Origin: Saprospiraceae bacterium
GTDB lineage: Bacteria > Bacteroidota > Bacteroidia > Chitinophagales > Saprospiraceae
Assembly (NCBI GenBank): GCA_020627825.1
Contig: JAHDGD010000003.1
Location: forward strand, 1 to 64,000
DNA length: 64,000 nt
Direction of reading: 5' to 3'
Positions 1-9,472 of this stretch are shown here, piece after piece. Below the pieces are notes generated by a model. That model was not told the origin of the DNA, made no database searches, and saw only the letters and a program-made list of their open reading frames with translations. Numbering within the stretch: the stretch's first letter is position 1; the number at the start of each line of letters is the position of its first letter. A program made the position numbers and the translations under genes.

Positions 1-753
1 TTAAAATACTAAAAAGCGCAATGCAACATATTCTTGAAAAATATCTCGGTATGCATCACTTTCAATTGTTTCGGATGACATCTCTTCATCGAATAAAGCA
101 TATACCCGAAGCATAGGCTCACTCAATAAAAGCGTTCGCGTAGCCGTTGCATTAGCAGAAGTAGATTCAATATTGATTTCTTCAGGAATATTATCAAAAT
201 CAAAATCCCAAGATTGTGGTATGATGTTGTTATCGTTCATACGTAATTCACGCATAGTCTGATCCGCAAGTTGAAAGCTTCTTCCTGCATCGGCTGCTTC
301 AGACATTTTCGGCAGTATCCGTTGGATAGCATCAATCAAAGTAGCTTGATCAGCATATCTTGTTTTATTGAATATAACTGTTGAATCTCCTACTAAAATA
401 GGGCCCACTACTGCTGGATTCAGTCGAATATTAAAATCACTTCCTTGACCAGCCTTATAATACACGGGCACTTGAGCAAAGTTGGTATTTCCTGAACAGA
501 TTAATCCGTCCACATTTATCGTCACACTATCTGGCAAAACCCCACTAGATTCTATCTTATGCTTCCCTTTGTCAAGCTTAAAAGAAGTGAACATTTTTTC
601 TTGATCAATAGGTAGGGTGTCACCATCGATAACAAGTGCTTTTCCTTCGAATTCTGAATTAAATACCCAAGCTTTTACCTGTCGATCAAAAGAACAAGAA
701 GTGATGTGTAAGAAGAAGAGACTCGTAAATAAGAGGAGGTAGAAATTTTTCAT
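1..753 (-). CDS. Putative lipoprotein of unknown function
   Basis: I do not recognise the family. The chosen ATG at 753 opens a typical lipoprotein signal: Met-Lys, a Leu/Phe-rich core and an I-T-S-C lipobox about 20 residues in. An upstream in-frame ATG at 792 would put a polar stretch in front of the signal, so I reject it. The mature part (about 230 residues) is predicted soluble, with an N-terminal beta-rich segment and a more helical acidic second half. The stop codon lies exactly at the window edge, so the gene is complete. It stands alone: the next gene downstream on this strand is outside the window, and the fatty-acid operon ends about 180 bp upstream with its own terminator. An envelope location is inferred from the lipobox; no role can be stated. 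Confidence 0.7.
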   Translation of the reverse strand: MKNFYLLLFTSLFFLHITSCSFDRQVKAWVFNSEFEGKALVIDGDTLPIDQEKMFTSFKLDKGKHKIESSGVLPDSVTINVDGLICSGNTNFAQVPVYYKAGQGSDFNIRLNPAVVGPILVGDSTVIFNKTRYADQATLIDAIQRILPKMSEAADAGRSFQLADQTMRELRMNDNNIIPQSWDFDFDNIPEEINIESTSANATATRTLLLSEPMLRVYALFDEEMSSETIESDAYRDIFQEYVALRFLVF

Positions 754-880
754 AAGTTTTGTTTTGTTAATTGAAAATAGACATCTATTCATGGTATGAG
801 GGGGAAATATCTGAATAGAAGTTGTATACCTAGATTCAAGATACTATAAATCAATGGATAATGCAAAAGAGGTAATAAAA

Positions 881-907
881 AAGGGATAGCGCTATGCACT
901 ATCCCTT
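881..907 (-). terminator. Rho-independent terminator of the beta-oxidation operon
   Basis: A 12-bp stem (one mismatch) with a 3-nt loop: AAGGGATAGCGC, TAT, GCACTATCCCTT. On the minus strand it is followed by a T-rich run (A-run on the plus strand at 876-882). It lies 24 bp past the thiolase stop, as expected for the end of the operon. Confidence 0.8.
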
Positions 908-930
908 CTCCTATAAGGATGTATTGTTTG

Positions 931-2094
931 TTATAATTTTTCAATAATTCCAGCGATCCCTTGACCTCCTCCGACACAGGCCGTCACCATTCCATATTTC
1001 CCGCCTGTTCTCTCCAAATCATCGATCAACTGAGTCGTTAATTTTGCTCCTGTACATCCCAGCGGATGACCAAGTGCAATGGCTCCACCGTTGATGTTCA
1101 CTTTACTAGGATCAAGACCTGCTGTACGAATTACTGCCAATGCCTGACTTGCAAAAGCTTCATTTAACTCAATAAGATCAATATCACTCAAGCTTAATCC
1201 AGCTCTTGAAAGTGCCTTAGGTATCGCAGCACAAGGGCCAATCCCCATATATAATGGATCAACACCTCCTACTGAACATGTAACCAAACGAGCGATTGGC
1301 TCTAGATTTAGCTCCTTTACCATTTTCTCACTTGCAACAAGTGTGAAGGCTGCACCATCCGATGTTTGAGATGAGTTTCCTGCTGTTACACTGCCACCTT
1401 GTGCAAATACAGCTCTTAGTTTACCCAATACTTCTTTCGAAGTATCGGCACGAACTCCCTCATCTTGTTTCATTGTGAAGGTTTTTTCTTTGCGTTGTCC
1501 ATTTTCCACCCACACTTCTGTTACATCAACAGGAACGATAGACTTATCGAAGTAACCATTTGCTAATGCATTGGCTGCTTTCTGATGTGAATTATAAGCA
1601 AATTCATCTTGATCTTCTCTAGACACTTCATATTTATTTGCCACTGCCTCTGCAGTCAACCCCATACCAATTAAGTAATTCGGTTGAGCAACAGCTGTTT
1701 CATAACTAGGTGCTAACTTATATCCTGTCATTGGAATCATAGACATACTCTCTGCACCTCCTGCAATGTACATATCTCCCATTCCCGCTGCGATTTTACC
1801 TGCAGCAATACTAATGGTTTCAAGTCCCGAGGCACAATATCGATTAACGGTCATACCTGGAACAACTTTACCGAGTGCTCTTGCCGAAATGTGACGTCCC
1901 ATTTGTAGGCCTTGCTCTCCTTCAGGGTTCGCACATCCCACAATAACATCATCTATCATTTCAGGAGCAACTTGTGGTGTTTGTTCCATCATGTATTCAA
2001 TCACTTTGACTGCTAAGTCATCGCTTCTATAATTCTTAAATGATCCTTTTTTTGCTTTACCAACTGCGGATCTATATGCTTTTACTATATACAT
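931..2094 (-). CDS. Acetyl-CoA C-acyltransferase (3-ketoacyl-CoA thiolase, FadA-type)
   Basis: Thiolase for the last step of fatty-acid beta-oxidation: CoA-dependent cleavage of 3-ketoacyl-CoA to acetyl-CoA and a shortened acyl-CoA in the cytoplasm. All family landmarks are visible: the nucleophilic Cys87 in NRYCASG, NEAFASQ, the His in GGAIALGHPLGCTGA, and the C-terminal catalytic Cys in CVGGGQG. Its length (387 aa) is typical for thiolases. It lies 12 bp downstream of the dehydrogenase/hydratase gene on the same strand, and the pair supplies three activities of the spiral. A biosynthetic acetoacetyl-CoA thiolase is an alternative, but the partner gene favours degradation. Confidence 0.95.
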   Translation of the reverse strand: MYIVKAYRSAVGKAKKGSFKNYRSDDLAVKVIEYMMEQTPQVAPEMIDDVIVGCANPEGEQGLQMGRHISARALGKVVPGMTVNRYCASGLETISIAAGKIAAGMGDMYIAGGAESMSMIPMTGYKLAPSYETAVAQPNYLIGMGLTAEAVANKYEVSREDQDEFAYNSHQKAANALANGYFDKSIVPVDVTEVWVENGQRKEKTFTMKQDEGVRADTSKEVLGKLRAVFAQGGSVTAGNSSQTSDGAAFTLVASEKMVKELNLEPIARLVTCSVGGVDPLYMGIGPCAAIPKALSRAGLSLSDIDLIELNEAFASQALAVIRTAGLDPSKVNINGGAIALGHPLGCTGAKLTTQLIDDLERTGGKYGMVTACVGGGQGIAGIIEKL

Positions 2095-2106
2095 GTTCTT
2101 TATTTT

Positions 2107-4494
2107 TTAATTTCTAAGTGGTTTATTCTTTTCAAGCATATGCTGGATTCTTTCCAGTGTTTTCTGCTCTCCACAAAGACTGATAAATGCTTCTCTTTCG
2201 ATATCCAATAAATATTGCTCACTTACTTTTTGTTCTCCTGTAAGATCTCCTCCACATAGAACATAAGCAATTTTTTGAGCGATCTTTATATCATGCTCTG
2301 AAGCGTATTTTCCTAATTTCAAACTATGTGCAGCTGCATAAAGCGCTGCCATTCCACCTCGACCAAGAACAGTGATATCCTCTCTCATAACAGGTGCCAC
2401 ATACCCCGAAGCTAAATGTAAGACCTCTTTTTTCGCCTCATAAATGTTTAATGATGCATTCGTTACAATACGATCTCGACCTTCGATTAAGTATCCTTTA
2501 TCGTATGCTTCTGTACCACTTGTTGCTACAGCAGCCATTGCAATTGTTCTAAACTTGTCAATCAACGTTGGAATTTTCACATCACCATCAAAGTACGAAT
2601 CACTTGCTCGTAAAGCAAATTCTTTCGTTCCGCCACCTCCTGGAATCAATCCTACTCCTACTTCTACCAAACCTATGTACGACTCAGCTCCTACTACTGC
2701 AGCATCACAATGCATCAATGTCTCACATCCTCCTCCGAATACATATCCTTGAGTTGCAACCACAACTGGTTTCGAAGAATACCGGCATTTCATTGTTGTA
2801 TCTTGAAATAATTTGACGGCCATATTCAATTGATCCCATTGTTGCTGGAATGCCATCATCCCAATCAACATTAGATTTGCCCCAACAGAAAAATTCTTTC
2901 CATTATTTCCGATCACCAAACCTGTCCAGTCTCCATCTTCTGTGATTTGAATGGCTTGTTGAACACCCCTTAAAACGCCTTCTCCTATGGAATTCATTTT
3001 GGAAGTAAACTCCAAACATAATACACCATCGCCTATGTCATGTAATGAAACTTCGTCATTACTAAACACAACAGATGTTGCCCGATACGCATCAAGTACA
3101 ATCGCTTCTTCCGAGCCAGGAATGACTTCATATGATTCAGAATCTTGGTTGTAATACAGTCGCTTTCCACCTTCCATCTTGTAAAAAGCATTATGTCCAT
3201 TAGCAATCATCTTCTCAACCCAATCTGAAATTTCATACCCTTCTGCCTTTGCTAACTCTGCACCTTCCTTTACACCAATCACATCCCAGTATTCAAAAGG
3301 TCCAAGATCCCATGCAAATCCTGCTTTCAATGCATCATCTACTGGATAAATATGATCCGAAATTTCAGGTACACGCTGAGATACATAAGCAAACAATGCC
3401 AATGAACTTTTACGAACGAGTGCTCCACCTTTATCTTCTGAATTGAATACCGCTTTGAATCGATTTTTTAAATCATCGATTTGCTTTGCTAATTTCAAAG
3501 AAGGAAGATCAGGTCTTGCTGTAGCCTCATGTTCCTTTGTTTCAAGATTCAAGCCCAATATGATCGAACGTCCCTTTTCGTCTCTTTGACCTGTTTTGTG
3601 ATAAAATCCTTTCTTTGTTTTATCTCCTAGGAAATTATTTTCTACCAAATAATTAAAGTATTCTGGCATTTTCACGTCAGCCACCATCTTATCATGAGGA
3701 GCATTTTGCTTAAGCCCCTTCATCACTTTATCGATTACATCGTTTCCTACCAAGTCCGCTAAACGGAAAGTACCCGTTTTGGGGCGACCAACGGGAGGAC
3801 CCGTAATTTTATCCACTTCAGAAATGGTCATACCAAGTTCTTCTGTTAATTCAAGGATCTTTGCCATTCCATATACACCAATACGGTTTGCAATAAAGCC
3901 TGGAGTATCTTTACACAATACAGTCTGTTTACCAAGTACCACACTTCCAAAATTCATTAAGAAGTCTACGACACCTTGATCTGTATCAGCGGTCGGTATG
4001 ATTTCTAATAGTCTTAAGTAACGTGGTGGATTGAAAAAGTGTGTTCCAAGAAAGTGTTTTCTGAAATCCTCACTTCTTCCTTCAGCCATCATATGAATAG
4101 GAATACCCGAGGTATTACTACTCACAATTGTTCCTGGCTTACGTATAGCATCGACTTTTTCGAACAAGGACTGCTTGATGTCAAGACGCTCAATAATCAC
4201 TTCAATAATCCAGTCACAATCTGCAATTTTATCTAAATCATCATCAAAATTCCCTACAGTGATACGACTTGCATATCTTTTAACATAAAGAGGAGCTGGC
4301 TTTGCTTTTAAAGCAGCTTTTAATGCACCGTTACCAATTGCATTCCGTTGTGCTGCTGGTGCATCTTTGTCGACTCCTTTCGGGACAATGTCAAGCATAA
4401 GAACTTTCATTCCTACGTTTGCCAAGTGACAAGCAATGCCCGTACCCATTACACCTGAACCCAGTACGGCTACTTTACTTATTTTTCTACTCAT
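2107..4494 (-). CDS. 3-hydroxyacyl-CoA dehydrogenase / enoyl-CoA hydratase bifunctional protein
   Basis: Bifunctional beta-oxidation enzyme of 795 aa. The N-terminus is the NAD-binding dehydrogenase: GSGVMG at residues 12-17, and HFFNPPRYLRLLEIIP, the family signature around the catalytic His. A second dehydrogenase C-terminal domain follows. The last third (about residues 480-690) is a crotonase fold with an oxyanion-hole segment VFGGGCE and a GGGGTKEF motif. This order (dehydrogenase first, hydratase last) is reversed relative to E. coli FadB and is the usual Bacteroidota arrangement. It is co-transcribed with the thiolase downstream and divergent from the nitronate-monooxygenase-like gene. 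The ATG at 4494 is the natural start, directly before the Rossmann strand. Confidence 0.93.
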   Translation of the reverse strand: MSRKISKVAVLGSGVMGTGIACHLANVGMKVLMLDIVPKGVDKDAPAAQRNAIGNGALKAALKAKPAPLYVKRYASRITVGNFDDDLDKIADCDWIIEVIIERLDIKQSLFEKVDAIRKPGTIVSSNTSGIPIHMMAEGRSEDFRKHFLGTHFFNPPRYLRLLEIIPTADTDQGVVDFLMNFGSVVLGKQTVLCKDTPGFIANRIGVYGMAKILELTEELGMTISEVDKITGPPVGRPKTGTFRLADLVGNDVIDKVMKGLKQNAPHDKMVADVKMPEYFNYLVENNFLGDKTKKGFYHKTGQRDEKGRSIILGLNLETKEHEATARPDLPSLKLAKQIDDLKNRFKAVFNSEDKGGALVRKSSLALFAYVSQRVPEISDHIYPVDDALKAGFAWDLGPFEYWDVIGVKEGAELAKAEGYEISDWVEKMIANGHNAFYKMEGGKRLYYNQDSESYEVIPGSEEAIVLDAYRATSVVFSNDEVSLHDIGDGVLCLEFTSKMNSIGEGVLRGVQQAIQITEDGDWTGLVIGNNGKNFSVGANLMLIGMMAFQQQWDQLNMAVKLFQDTTMKCRYSSKPVVVATQGYVFGGGCETLMHCDAAVVGAESYIGLVEVGVGLIPGGGGTKEFALRASDSYFDGDVKIPTLIDKFRTIAMAAVATSGTEAYDKGYLIEGRDRIVTNASLNIYEAKKEVLHLASGYVAPVMREDITVLGRGGMAALYAAAHSLKLGKYASEHDIKIAQKIAYVLCGGDLTGEQKVSEQYLLDIEREAFISLCGEQKTLERIQHMLEKNKPLRN

Positions 4495-4571
4495 ATTATT
4501 GTGTTGAATTATTTTCGGACTATCCGTTTAATTGTTGAATTTTATGGAATAAATATAAAAACAAAATTAGG

Positions 4572-4616
4572 GAAAATTAAGTTTTTTTGACTTTAAGTCA
4601 AAAAATTATATTTTTA
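4572..4616. promoter_or_regulatory. Candidate divergent promoter pair sharing a palindrome
   Basis: The palindrome TTTTTTGACTTtAAGTCAAAAA (4583-4605) places a TTG (-33 type) on each strand. Nineteen bases from each TTG lies a near match to TAnnTTTG: TATTTTTA at 4609-4616 on plus, and TAATTTTC at 4579-4572 on minus. The two promoters would drive the nitronate-monooxygenase-like gene and the beta-oxidation operon. The palindrome is also a plausible operator. The -7 boxes each miss the last base, so this is a candidate. Confidence 0.4.
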
Positions 4617-4736
4617 AGCTAAATTGTATTTTAAAAGCTTATTATGAATATGAAACCAACACCAAATAAAAAGGTTCGTATTCCATTAATTTCATAAAAC
4701 AGGCTTTTTAAAGAAATAACGTAAAATAGGACAAAA

Positions 4737-5684
4737 ATGGCAAAAGCGACATTAACGGATTTACTTGACATACAATATCCCATTATTATGGCTCCCATGT
4801 TTCTTGTATCCAATACAGCTATGGTTAAAGAAGCTCTAGACGCTGGAATAACGGGTTGTATTCCAGCATTGAATTATCGAACCATTCCGGAATTAAGAGA
4901 TGCCATAAGAGAGATCAAGGCACATTCTAACAAACCTTTTGGAATAAACCTAATCGTTAATAAGTCCAATATTTACTATGAAAAACAACTAGAGGCTTGT
5001 GTGGAGGAAGGTGTTGACTACTTCATAACCTCTTTGGGGTCACCCAAAAAAACCATAGAAAGAGCAAAAACGAAAGGTATTAAAGTATTCTGTGATGTCG
5101 TTAATGTAGAAATGGCCAAAAAATGCGAAGGCCTAGGAGCTGATGGAATCATTGCTGTAAATTCCGAGGCAGGTGGACACAGTGGAAAAATAGAAGGCAA
5201 GACCCTGATACCTATGATCAATGAAGCGGTGAACATCCCTGTAATTTCTGCTGGAGGCGTCGCCACTTATGAGCAATTTCAAGAGCGGATGTCATGGGGC
5301 GCAGCAGGTTGTAGCGTGGGGACCATCTTTATTGCTTCAGACGAAGCACCCGTTTCTCAAGGATACAAACAGGCATGTGTTGACTATGGAGCGAAAGACA
5401 TTATTCACACGACGAAACTTTCAGGTACTCCGTGTACAGTTATCAATACACCTTATGTCCAAAAAGTAGGAACAAAACAAAACTTACTTGAACGTCTTAT
5501 GCATACCAATAAATTTTTCAAGAAATATATCAAGATGTTTATTAGTTGGCAAGGAATAGGAAGCCTTAAAAAAGCAGCGTTCAACACAACGTATAAAACC
5601 GTATGGTGTGCTGGACCTACTATTGAAGATGTTCATGCAATTCGTCCAGTTAAAGAAATTGTTCGATCTTTAACAACTGCTTAA
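4737..5684 (+). CDS. Nitronate monooxygenase / FabK-type FMN-dependent oxidoreductase
   Basis: TIM-barrel flavoenzyme of the 2-nitropropane dioxygenase / nitronate monooxygenase superfamily (315 aa). It opens with LDIQYPIIMAPM, the conserved first strand. Residues around 140-155 carry NSEAGGHSGK, containing the His expected near the flavin, and ISAGGVAT is the phosphate-binding strand. Known members oxidise alkyl nitronates with FMN, while FabK relatives reduce enoyl-ACP; sequence alone does not separate these. It sits divergent from the beta-oxidation operon, which may hint at acyl-chain metabolism. Its stop overlaps the convergent OstA-like gene by 4 bp. Confidence 0.88.
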   Translation: MAKATLTDLLDIQYPIIMAPMFLVSNTAMVKEALDAGITGCIPALNYRTIPELRDAIREIKAHSNKPFGINLIVNKSNIYYEKQLEACVEEGVDYFITSLGSPKKTIERAKTKGIKVFCDVVNVEMAKKCEGLGADGIIAVNSEAGGHSGKIEGKTLIPMINEAVNIPVISAGGVATYEQFQERMSWGAAGCSVGTIFIASDEAPVSQGYKQACVDYGAKDIIHTTKLSGTPCTVINTPYVQKVGTKQNLLERLMHTNKFFKKYIKMFISWQGIGSLKKAAFNTTYKTVWCAGPTIEDVHAIRPVKEIVRSLTTA

Positions 5685-7675
5685 TTTTTTCTTGGTCTTT
5701 TTCCTTTTTGTAAAGGTGGTTTATCCTTCGATTCCATTATCTTTTCATCTTCTTTTTCCAAAGAGGGATTATCTGTTTCCGTTGAATCAGGCACTTCATC
5801 GTTTTCAATTTCGCCAATACCTTTCAACATTAAACTAAGTTGTTCCTTGGAGCTTGGCCTTCTCTTCTCTTGCCAACCATATCCTGTTAATCTTAAAGAA
5901 GAATGATTCGTAGTCATAGGATACATATTCGATGTAGGCTCTGTTTTAAAATTGATATGATCCAGTTGCTCTTTGAATATAAAAGTCATTGCACTACATA
6001 CCGTTTTATTGACCCCTATGTAGGCATTATTCTCATCTAGTAAATAATAGATGGATTGTGCATTCCCATCCACTGTCATGCTATCAATTTTCCCACCTGT
6101 GAAAAAAGTCTCTGTTCGCTTACCAGCGATTTGATTATAAAAAATCTCATCAGGTGAGTTCATGATAAAGCTCCTAGGAAATAGATGGACTTCATCAATG
6201 GTGGATGAATCAAAATACATCACGATCGTGTCCCCTGTAAATTGGCTGGTATCGCTCCACATAATAGGGTTAACATATAAGGTGAGAATCGAATCACTCG
6301 TATTATACGATAAAGAATCACATGCAGCTTGAAAATCATTGCTGTAAATTTTTACGCCATGGTACCCTGAAAGATAATCGGTCGTGTCAATATGTATAGT
6401 AGTTACTTCCGTAGAATCTTCAGCATAGCTTATCAACGTATCGGCTGTAATTACTTGAAAACTGTACAATGTATCAGCTGATATAAACAAACTATCTTGT
6501 TCATCAATTCGACTTCTGAGTAAGGCCTTTCCTTTTTTATTATACGCTTTGTTATATGCCCCCTCCCCTTGATCAAATTCAAGAAATTCCGAGTCTATTC
6601 GTATGCCATTTGTTGTATCTTGAAAGATTACATTTCCTGTAGCAATACCCCTCGAATCTTCAGAATCGATGTTATCTGCCATTAACTGACTTGTTGCGTC
6701 GTTCACACTTGTTCTTCCTTCACTACTGAACTCTTTCGTTTCCTTGTTATAAAAAATGACATCGGAGCTTAATTCTTGTTTTCCATCTCGTACATATCCA
6801 TTACCTTTCACCGTAACTTCACCCGTTTCTTCGTTGTATCGAATATAGTCTCCTTCTGCATAGGTTGTTTCCCCATTATAAATAGCATCTCCTATCAATT
6901 CGACCTCGTTCTTTATCCCATCAACTTTGATTTCGATTGCTATGGCAGTATCCGTTTTTCCTTCGTAACGAGGATTTTCTTGAAACAGACCTTGTTCTTC
7001 ATCCATAAGAAAATATCCTGCTTCGCAATAGATTTTTGCGGAATCCATCAGAATATGTGTGGGACCTTGAAAAATTGTTTTGTTCAGCTCTGTATTGTAG
7101 AGCAAAGTATCTGCATATAATTCAAATTCTTCGTCTTTCACACTGACTTGTTTCGAAAAGATAGCTAAGTTTTCTCGTGTCCTGAACTCTCCTCTCCTAC
7201 TCTTTAGCTCTACTGATTTATTCTTTAAAATGGCTTTATCAGTGTAATAGGCAATGTCTACTCGATCGTTGTAGTGTATATAATCTGAAAATAAAACCTG
7301 ATCTTTATTCTTGATATAAACAGAACCATAGATATCAGCTTCTTCCGTTTCAAGATCATACACCATACTATCGGCATAAACTTCGAGACTATCGGTTTTA
7401 ATCATACTCACATCGCCCCACGCTTTCAAGAATTGGTCATTTAATCGTGCGGTATCGCAATAAAAATAACTGGAGTCTTTGATGATTTGCACGCTGCCTT
7501 CAAGAAATCGATCGAAATCATTGCCTACTTTAATCGTACGTTGTAAATCAGCATAGATGACCCGTACCTTCTCTCCTTGAGTGGTATCTTGTTCGACTGT
7601 TTTTGGGTTTGGGGTTTGCCCCAAAGCGACTCCACAGGCGAGGAGAATCCATATGATGCTGTATATTAATTTCAT
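5681..7675 (-). CDS. OstA-like (LptA/LptD N-terminal-like) periplasmic protein
   Basis: 664 aa with an N-terminal signal peptide (about 20 residues, ending V-A-L-G-Q). The body is a long series of short beta strands with recurring 'DTL.YN..T', 'GDA.Y' and 'G.V.I.D' units, typical of the OstA/LptA beta-jellyroll that carries lipopolysaccharide across the periplasm in the Lpt bridge. The C-terminus is Lys/Glu/Pro-rich and probably disordered. There is no clear LptD barrel, so the most likely role is an Lpt-associated periplasmic protein, as in the OstA-like family of Bacteroidota. Its start overlaps the FAD-oxidoreductase stop by 4 bp (ATGA), so the two are translationally coupled. Confidence 0.82.
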   Translation of the reverse strand: MKLIYSIIWILLACGVALGQTPNPKTVEQDTTQGEKVRVIYADLQRTIKVGNDFDRFLEGSVQIIKDSSYFYCDTARLNDQFLKAWGDVSMIKTDSLEVYADSMVYDLETEEADIYGSVYIKNKDQVLFSDYIHYNDRVDIAYYTDKAILKNKSVELKSRRGEFRTRENLAIFSKQVSVKDEEFELYADTLLYNTELNKTIFQGPTHILMDSAKIYCEAGYFLMDEEQGLFQENPRYEGKTDTAIAIEIKVDGIKNEVELIGDAIYNGETTYAEGDYIRYNEETGEVTVKGNGYVRDGKQELSSDVIFYNKETKEFSSEGRTSVNDATSQLMADNIDSEDSRGIATGNVIFQDTTNGIRIDSEFLEFDQGEGAYNKAYNKKGKALLRSRIDEQDSLFISADTLYSFQVITADTLISYAEDSTEVTTIHIDTTDYLSGYHGVKIYSNDFQAACDSLSYNTSDSILTLYVNPIMWSDTSQFTGDTIVMYFDSSTIDEVHLFPRSFIMNSPDEIFYNQIAGKRTETFFTGGKIDSMTVDGNAQSIYYLLDENNAYIGVNKTVCSAMTFIFKEQLDHINFKTEPTSNMYPMTTNHSSLRLTGYGWQEKRRPSSKEQLSLMLKGIGEIENDEVPDSTETDNPSLEKEDEKIMESKDKPPLQKGKRPRKN

Positions 7676-8781
7676 TCTATGTGCAGTTCAGCAAGTCGTT
7701 TTCCAACAAGTGTTCCTATTGCAACACCCATGCCAGATAAACGCAAACCAAACGAAATTTTATCACTTCTTTTACTTATTAACGGTTTTTTAGCAGCTCC
7801 CGTTGCAATAATTCCACTCCACCAATGTTCAATTTCAGCTTCTGGAGCGATATGTTGTGCTAAAAAGGTTGTGAGGTATTGTTGGATTTCATCGGTATTT
7901 CCATAGGCTGCAGTATTTTCTTGCGTTGAAATGTGGCGCGCGCCCCCGAGTAAAATTCGATCATGAATCGCCCTAAAATAAACATACCCTTTATTAAAAT
8001 GATAACAAGAATCCAATGGGTTAATAGCTAAAGGCTTTGTAATTAACACTTGATTTCGAGCAGGTTTTATGTCGAGATCTGGTAGCAGATTCTCTGTAAA
8101 AGCATTGGTACACAATAACAGTTGCTTCGTTTTGATCGGAATATGCAAAGAAGAGTTCAAGTTTACAAAATCGGTGTGTTCTTCAAAAGATTTTAATTCG
8201 GTTGCACACAAAAATTCTACTCCTAGTTTTTGGGCTAAGGCCCAAAGGCTATGAATAGCATGAGCAGGGTGAAGGGCACCTTCGTACCTATTTTTTATTG
8301 CTTTGGGGTAAAAGTGTGGCAAGGAATTCTCTATGACCTTAAAGGTAAGACCACCCGTAATGTCATGTAACGCATCATTCCAAAAAGCCATTTGGGCGTA
8401 AGCCTCATCAAATTGAACTTTCGAATCATACACCTCAACACCTCCACAGCTATTATATTGCATATGTCCATCATTAACTAATGACCGCAACGTAAGAAGG
8501 CCATCATATCGCATCCGTACTGTATCCAATATTTCTTGATCTGACATATGCGTACGATCGTCTTCCAATTCACTGATAGAACCAAAACAAGCAAAGCCAG
8601 CATTTTTTGTACTAGCTCCATATGGAAGTACGCCTCTTTCCATAATGACCACACGTTTTCTGGGATAAGTCATCTTAAGGTGAATGGCTGCAGAAAGGCC
8701 TGTAAAACCACTTCCGATTATAGTAAAGTCTATGGGTTCATCGAACCTGTTCATTTCCCAGTAACTAAAGACTGTATTCAT
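7672..8781 (-). CDS. FAD-dependent oxidoreductase (DAO family)
   Basis: 369-aa glycine/D-amino-acid-oxidase-type flavoprotein. The N-terminal ADP-binding Rossmann motif is IIGSGFTGLSAAIHL followed by the acidic strand end VVIMERG, so FAD binding is well supported. A C-terminal SGMGVAIGT-like segment (about 345-358) is the second flavin-contact motif of the family. Related proteins oxidise amines or amino acids; the substrate here is unknown. It is the first gene of a two-gene unit with the OstA-like gene (4-bp overlap), with no obvious functional link. One copy of the dispersed TTTGGGC palindrome (8229-8246) lies inside this coding sequence. Confidence 0.88.
   Translation of the reverse strand: MNTVFSYWEMNRFDEPIDFTIIGSGFTGLSAAIHLKMTYPRKRVVIMERGVLPYGASTKNAGFACFGSISELEDDRTHMSDQEILDTVRMRYDGLLTLRSLVNDGHMQYNSCGGVEVYDSKVQFDEAYAQMAFWNDALHDITGGLTFKVIENSLPHFYPKAIKNRYEGALHPAHAIHSLWALAQKLGVEFLCATELKSFEEHTDFVNLNSSLHIPIKTKQLLLCTNAFTENLLPDLDIKPARNQVLITKPLAINPLDSCYHFNKGYVYFRAIHDRILLGGARHISTQENTAAYGNTDEIQQYLTTFLAQHIAPEAEIEHWWSGIIATGAAKKPLISKRSDKISFGLRLSGMGVAIGTLVGKRLAELHIE
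8229..8246. repeat. Dispersed TTTGGGC...GCCCAAA palindrome, copy inside a CDS
   Basis: TTTGGGC-TAAG-GCCCAAA: a perfect 7-bp stem with a 4-nt loop, identical in its arms to the intergenic hairpins at 17913, 47604 and 47438. Here it is embedded in the FAD-oxidoreductase reading frame without disrupting it. Confidence 0.6.
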
Positions 8782-8811
8782 CTTTGGTATTTAGAGTTTA
8801 TGCAATCAAAT

Positions 8812-8841
8812 TTGACAACTAAAGCGAAAAGTATACCTTTG
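8812..8841 (+). promoter_or_regulatory. Bacteroidota-type promoter of the DUF4293 gene
   Basis: TTG at 8812-8814, a 19-bp spacer, then TACCTTTG at 8834-8841: a full match to the Bacteroidota primary-sigma consensus TTG/TAnnTTTG with the preferred spacing. The predicted start of transcription is about 12-15 bp ahead of the ATG at 8862. Confidence 0.75.
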
Positions 8842-8861
8842 CTTTTAAATACAAATGTAAC

Positions 8862-9302
8862 ATGATACAAAGAATCCAAAGCATATTTTTATTGTTGTCT
8901 TCTGTTGTGATGGGAATATTATTTACAGTGCCTTTTGCCACAAGTGAAAAAGCAGATACGGCAATGTTTAGTGATAAAATATATAATGTTTACGATCATC
9001 CTGCTCTGATGGTCCTTGTAATTTTAGCAGCTGTAATAGCTTTTGTGAACATTTTCCTTTTCAAAAAAAGAGATTTACAGATTCGTCTGGATTACCTGTA
9101 TATTACGTTAACAGTTGTTCTCATAGCATTAGTATTTTTTCTAATTTTCGGTAGTGGAGAAGTTTCAACCCAGGATATAGGAATTAATGAAAATATAGTG
9201 GGATTGTCATTGCCTATAGTAGGGATAATATGTGCATTTCTTGCGAATAGATTCATCAATAAAGACAAGAAGATCGTTAAAAACATGGATCGCTTAAGAT
9301 GA
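8862..9302 (+). CDS. DUF4293 family four-helix membrane protein
   Basis: 146 aa beginning M-I-Q-R-I-Q-S-I-F-L-L-L, the characteristic start of DUF4293 proteins, which are essentially restricted to Bacteroidota. Four hydrophobic segments can be seen (about 5-25, 48-67, 80-99, 112-130), with a basic C-terminus. The function of the family is unknown. It has its own strong promoter and is not part of an obvious operon. Confidence 0.88.
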   Translation: MIQRIQSIFLLLSSVVMGILFTVPFATSEKADTAMFSDKIYNVYDHPALMVLVILAAVIAFVNIFLFKKRDLQIRLDYLYITLTVVLIALVFFLIFGSGEVSTQDIGINENIVGLSLPIVGIICAFLANRFINKDKKIVKNMDRLR

Positions 9303-9472
9303 TTTTTTCATTTAAAAGCCATTGAATTTCAATATGTTCGATATATTCAGTAATTTGTGGAAATAATACTATTTAACGTGAATAATGGTATAAAAGGCAT
9401 GCTGATTATAGATCTCATACATCATGTCTTCATTTAAATACAAGCATTTTTGCTTTACTAATAACACAGTTT

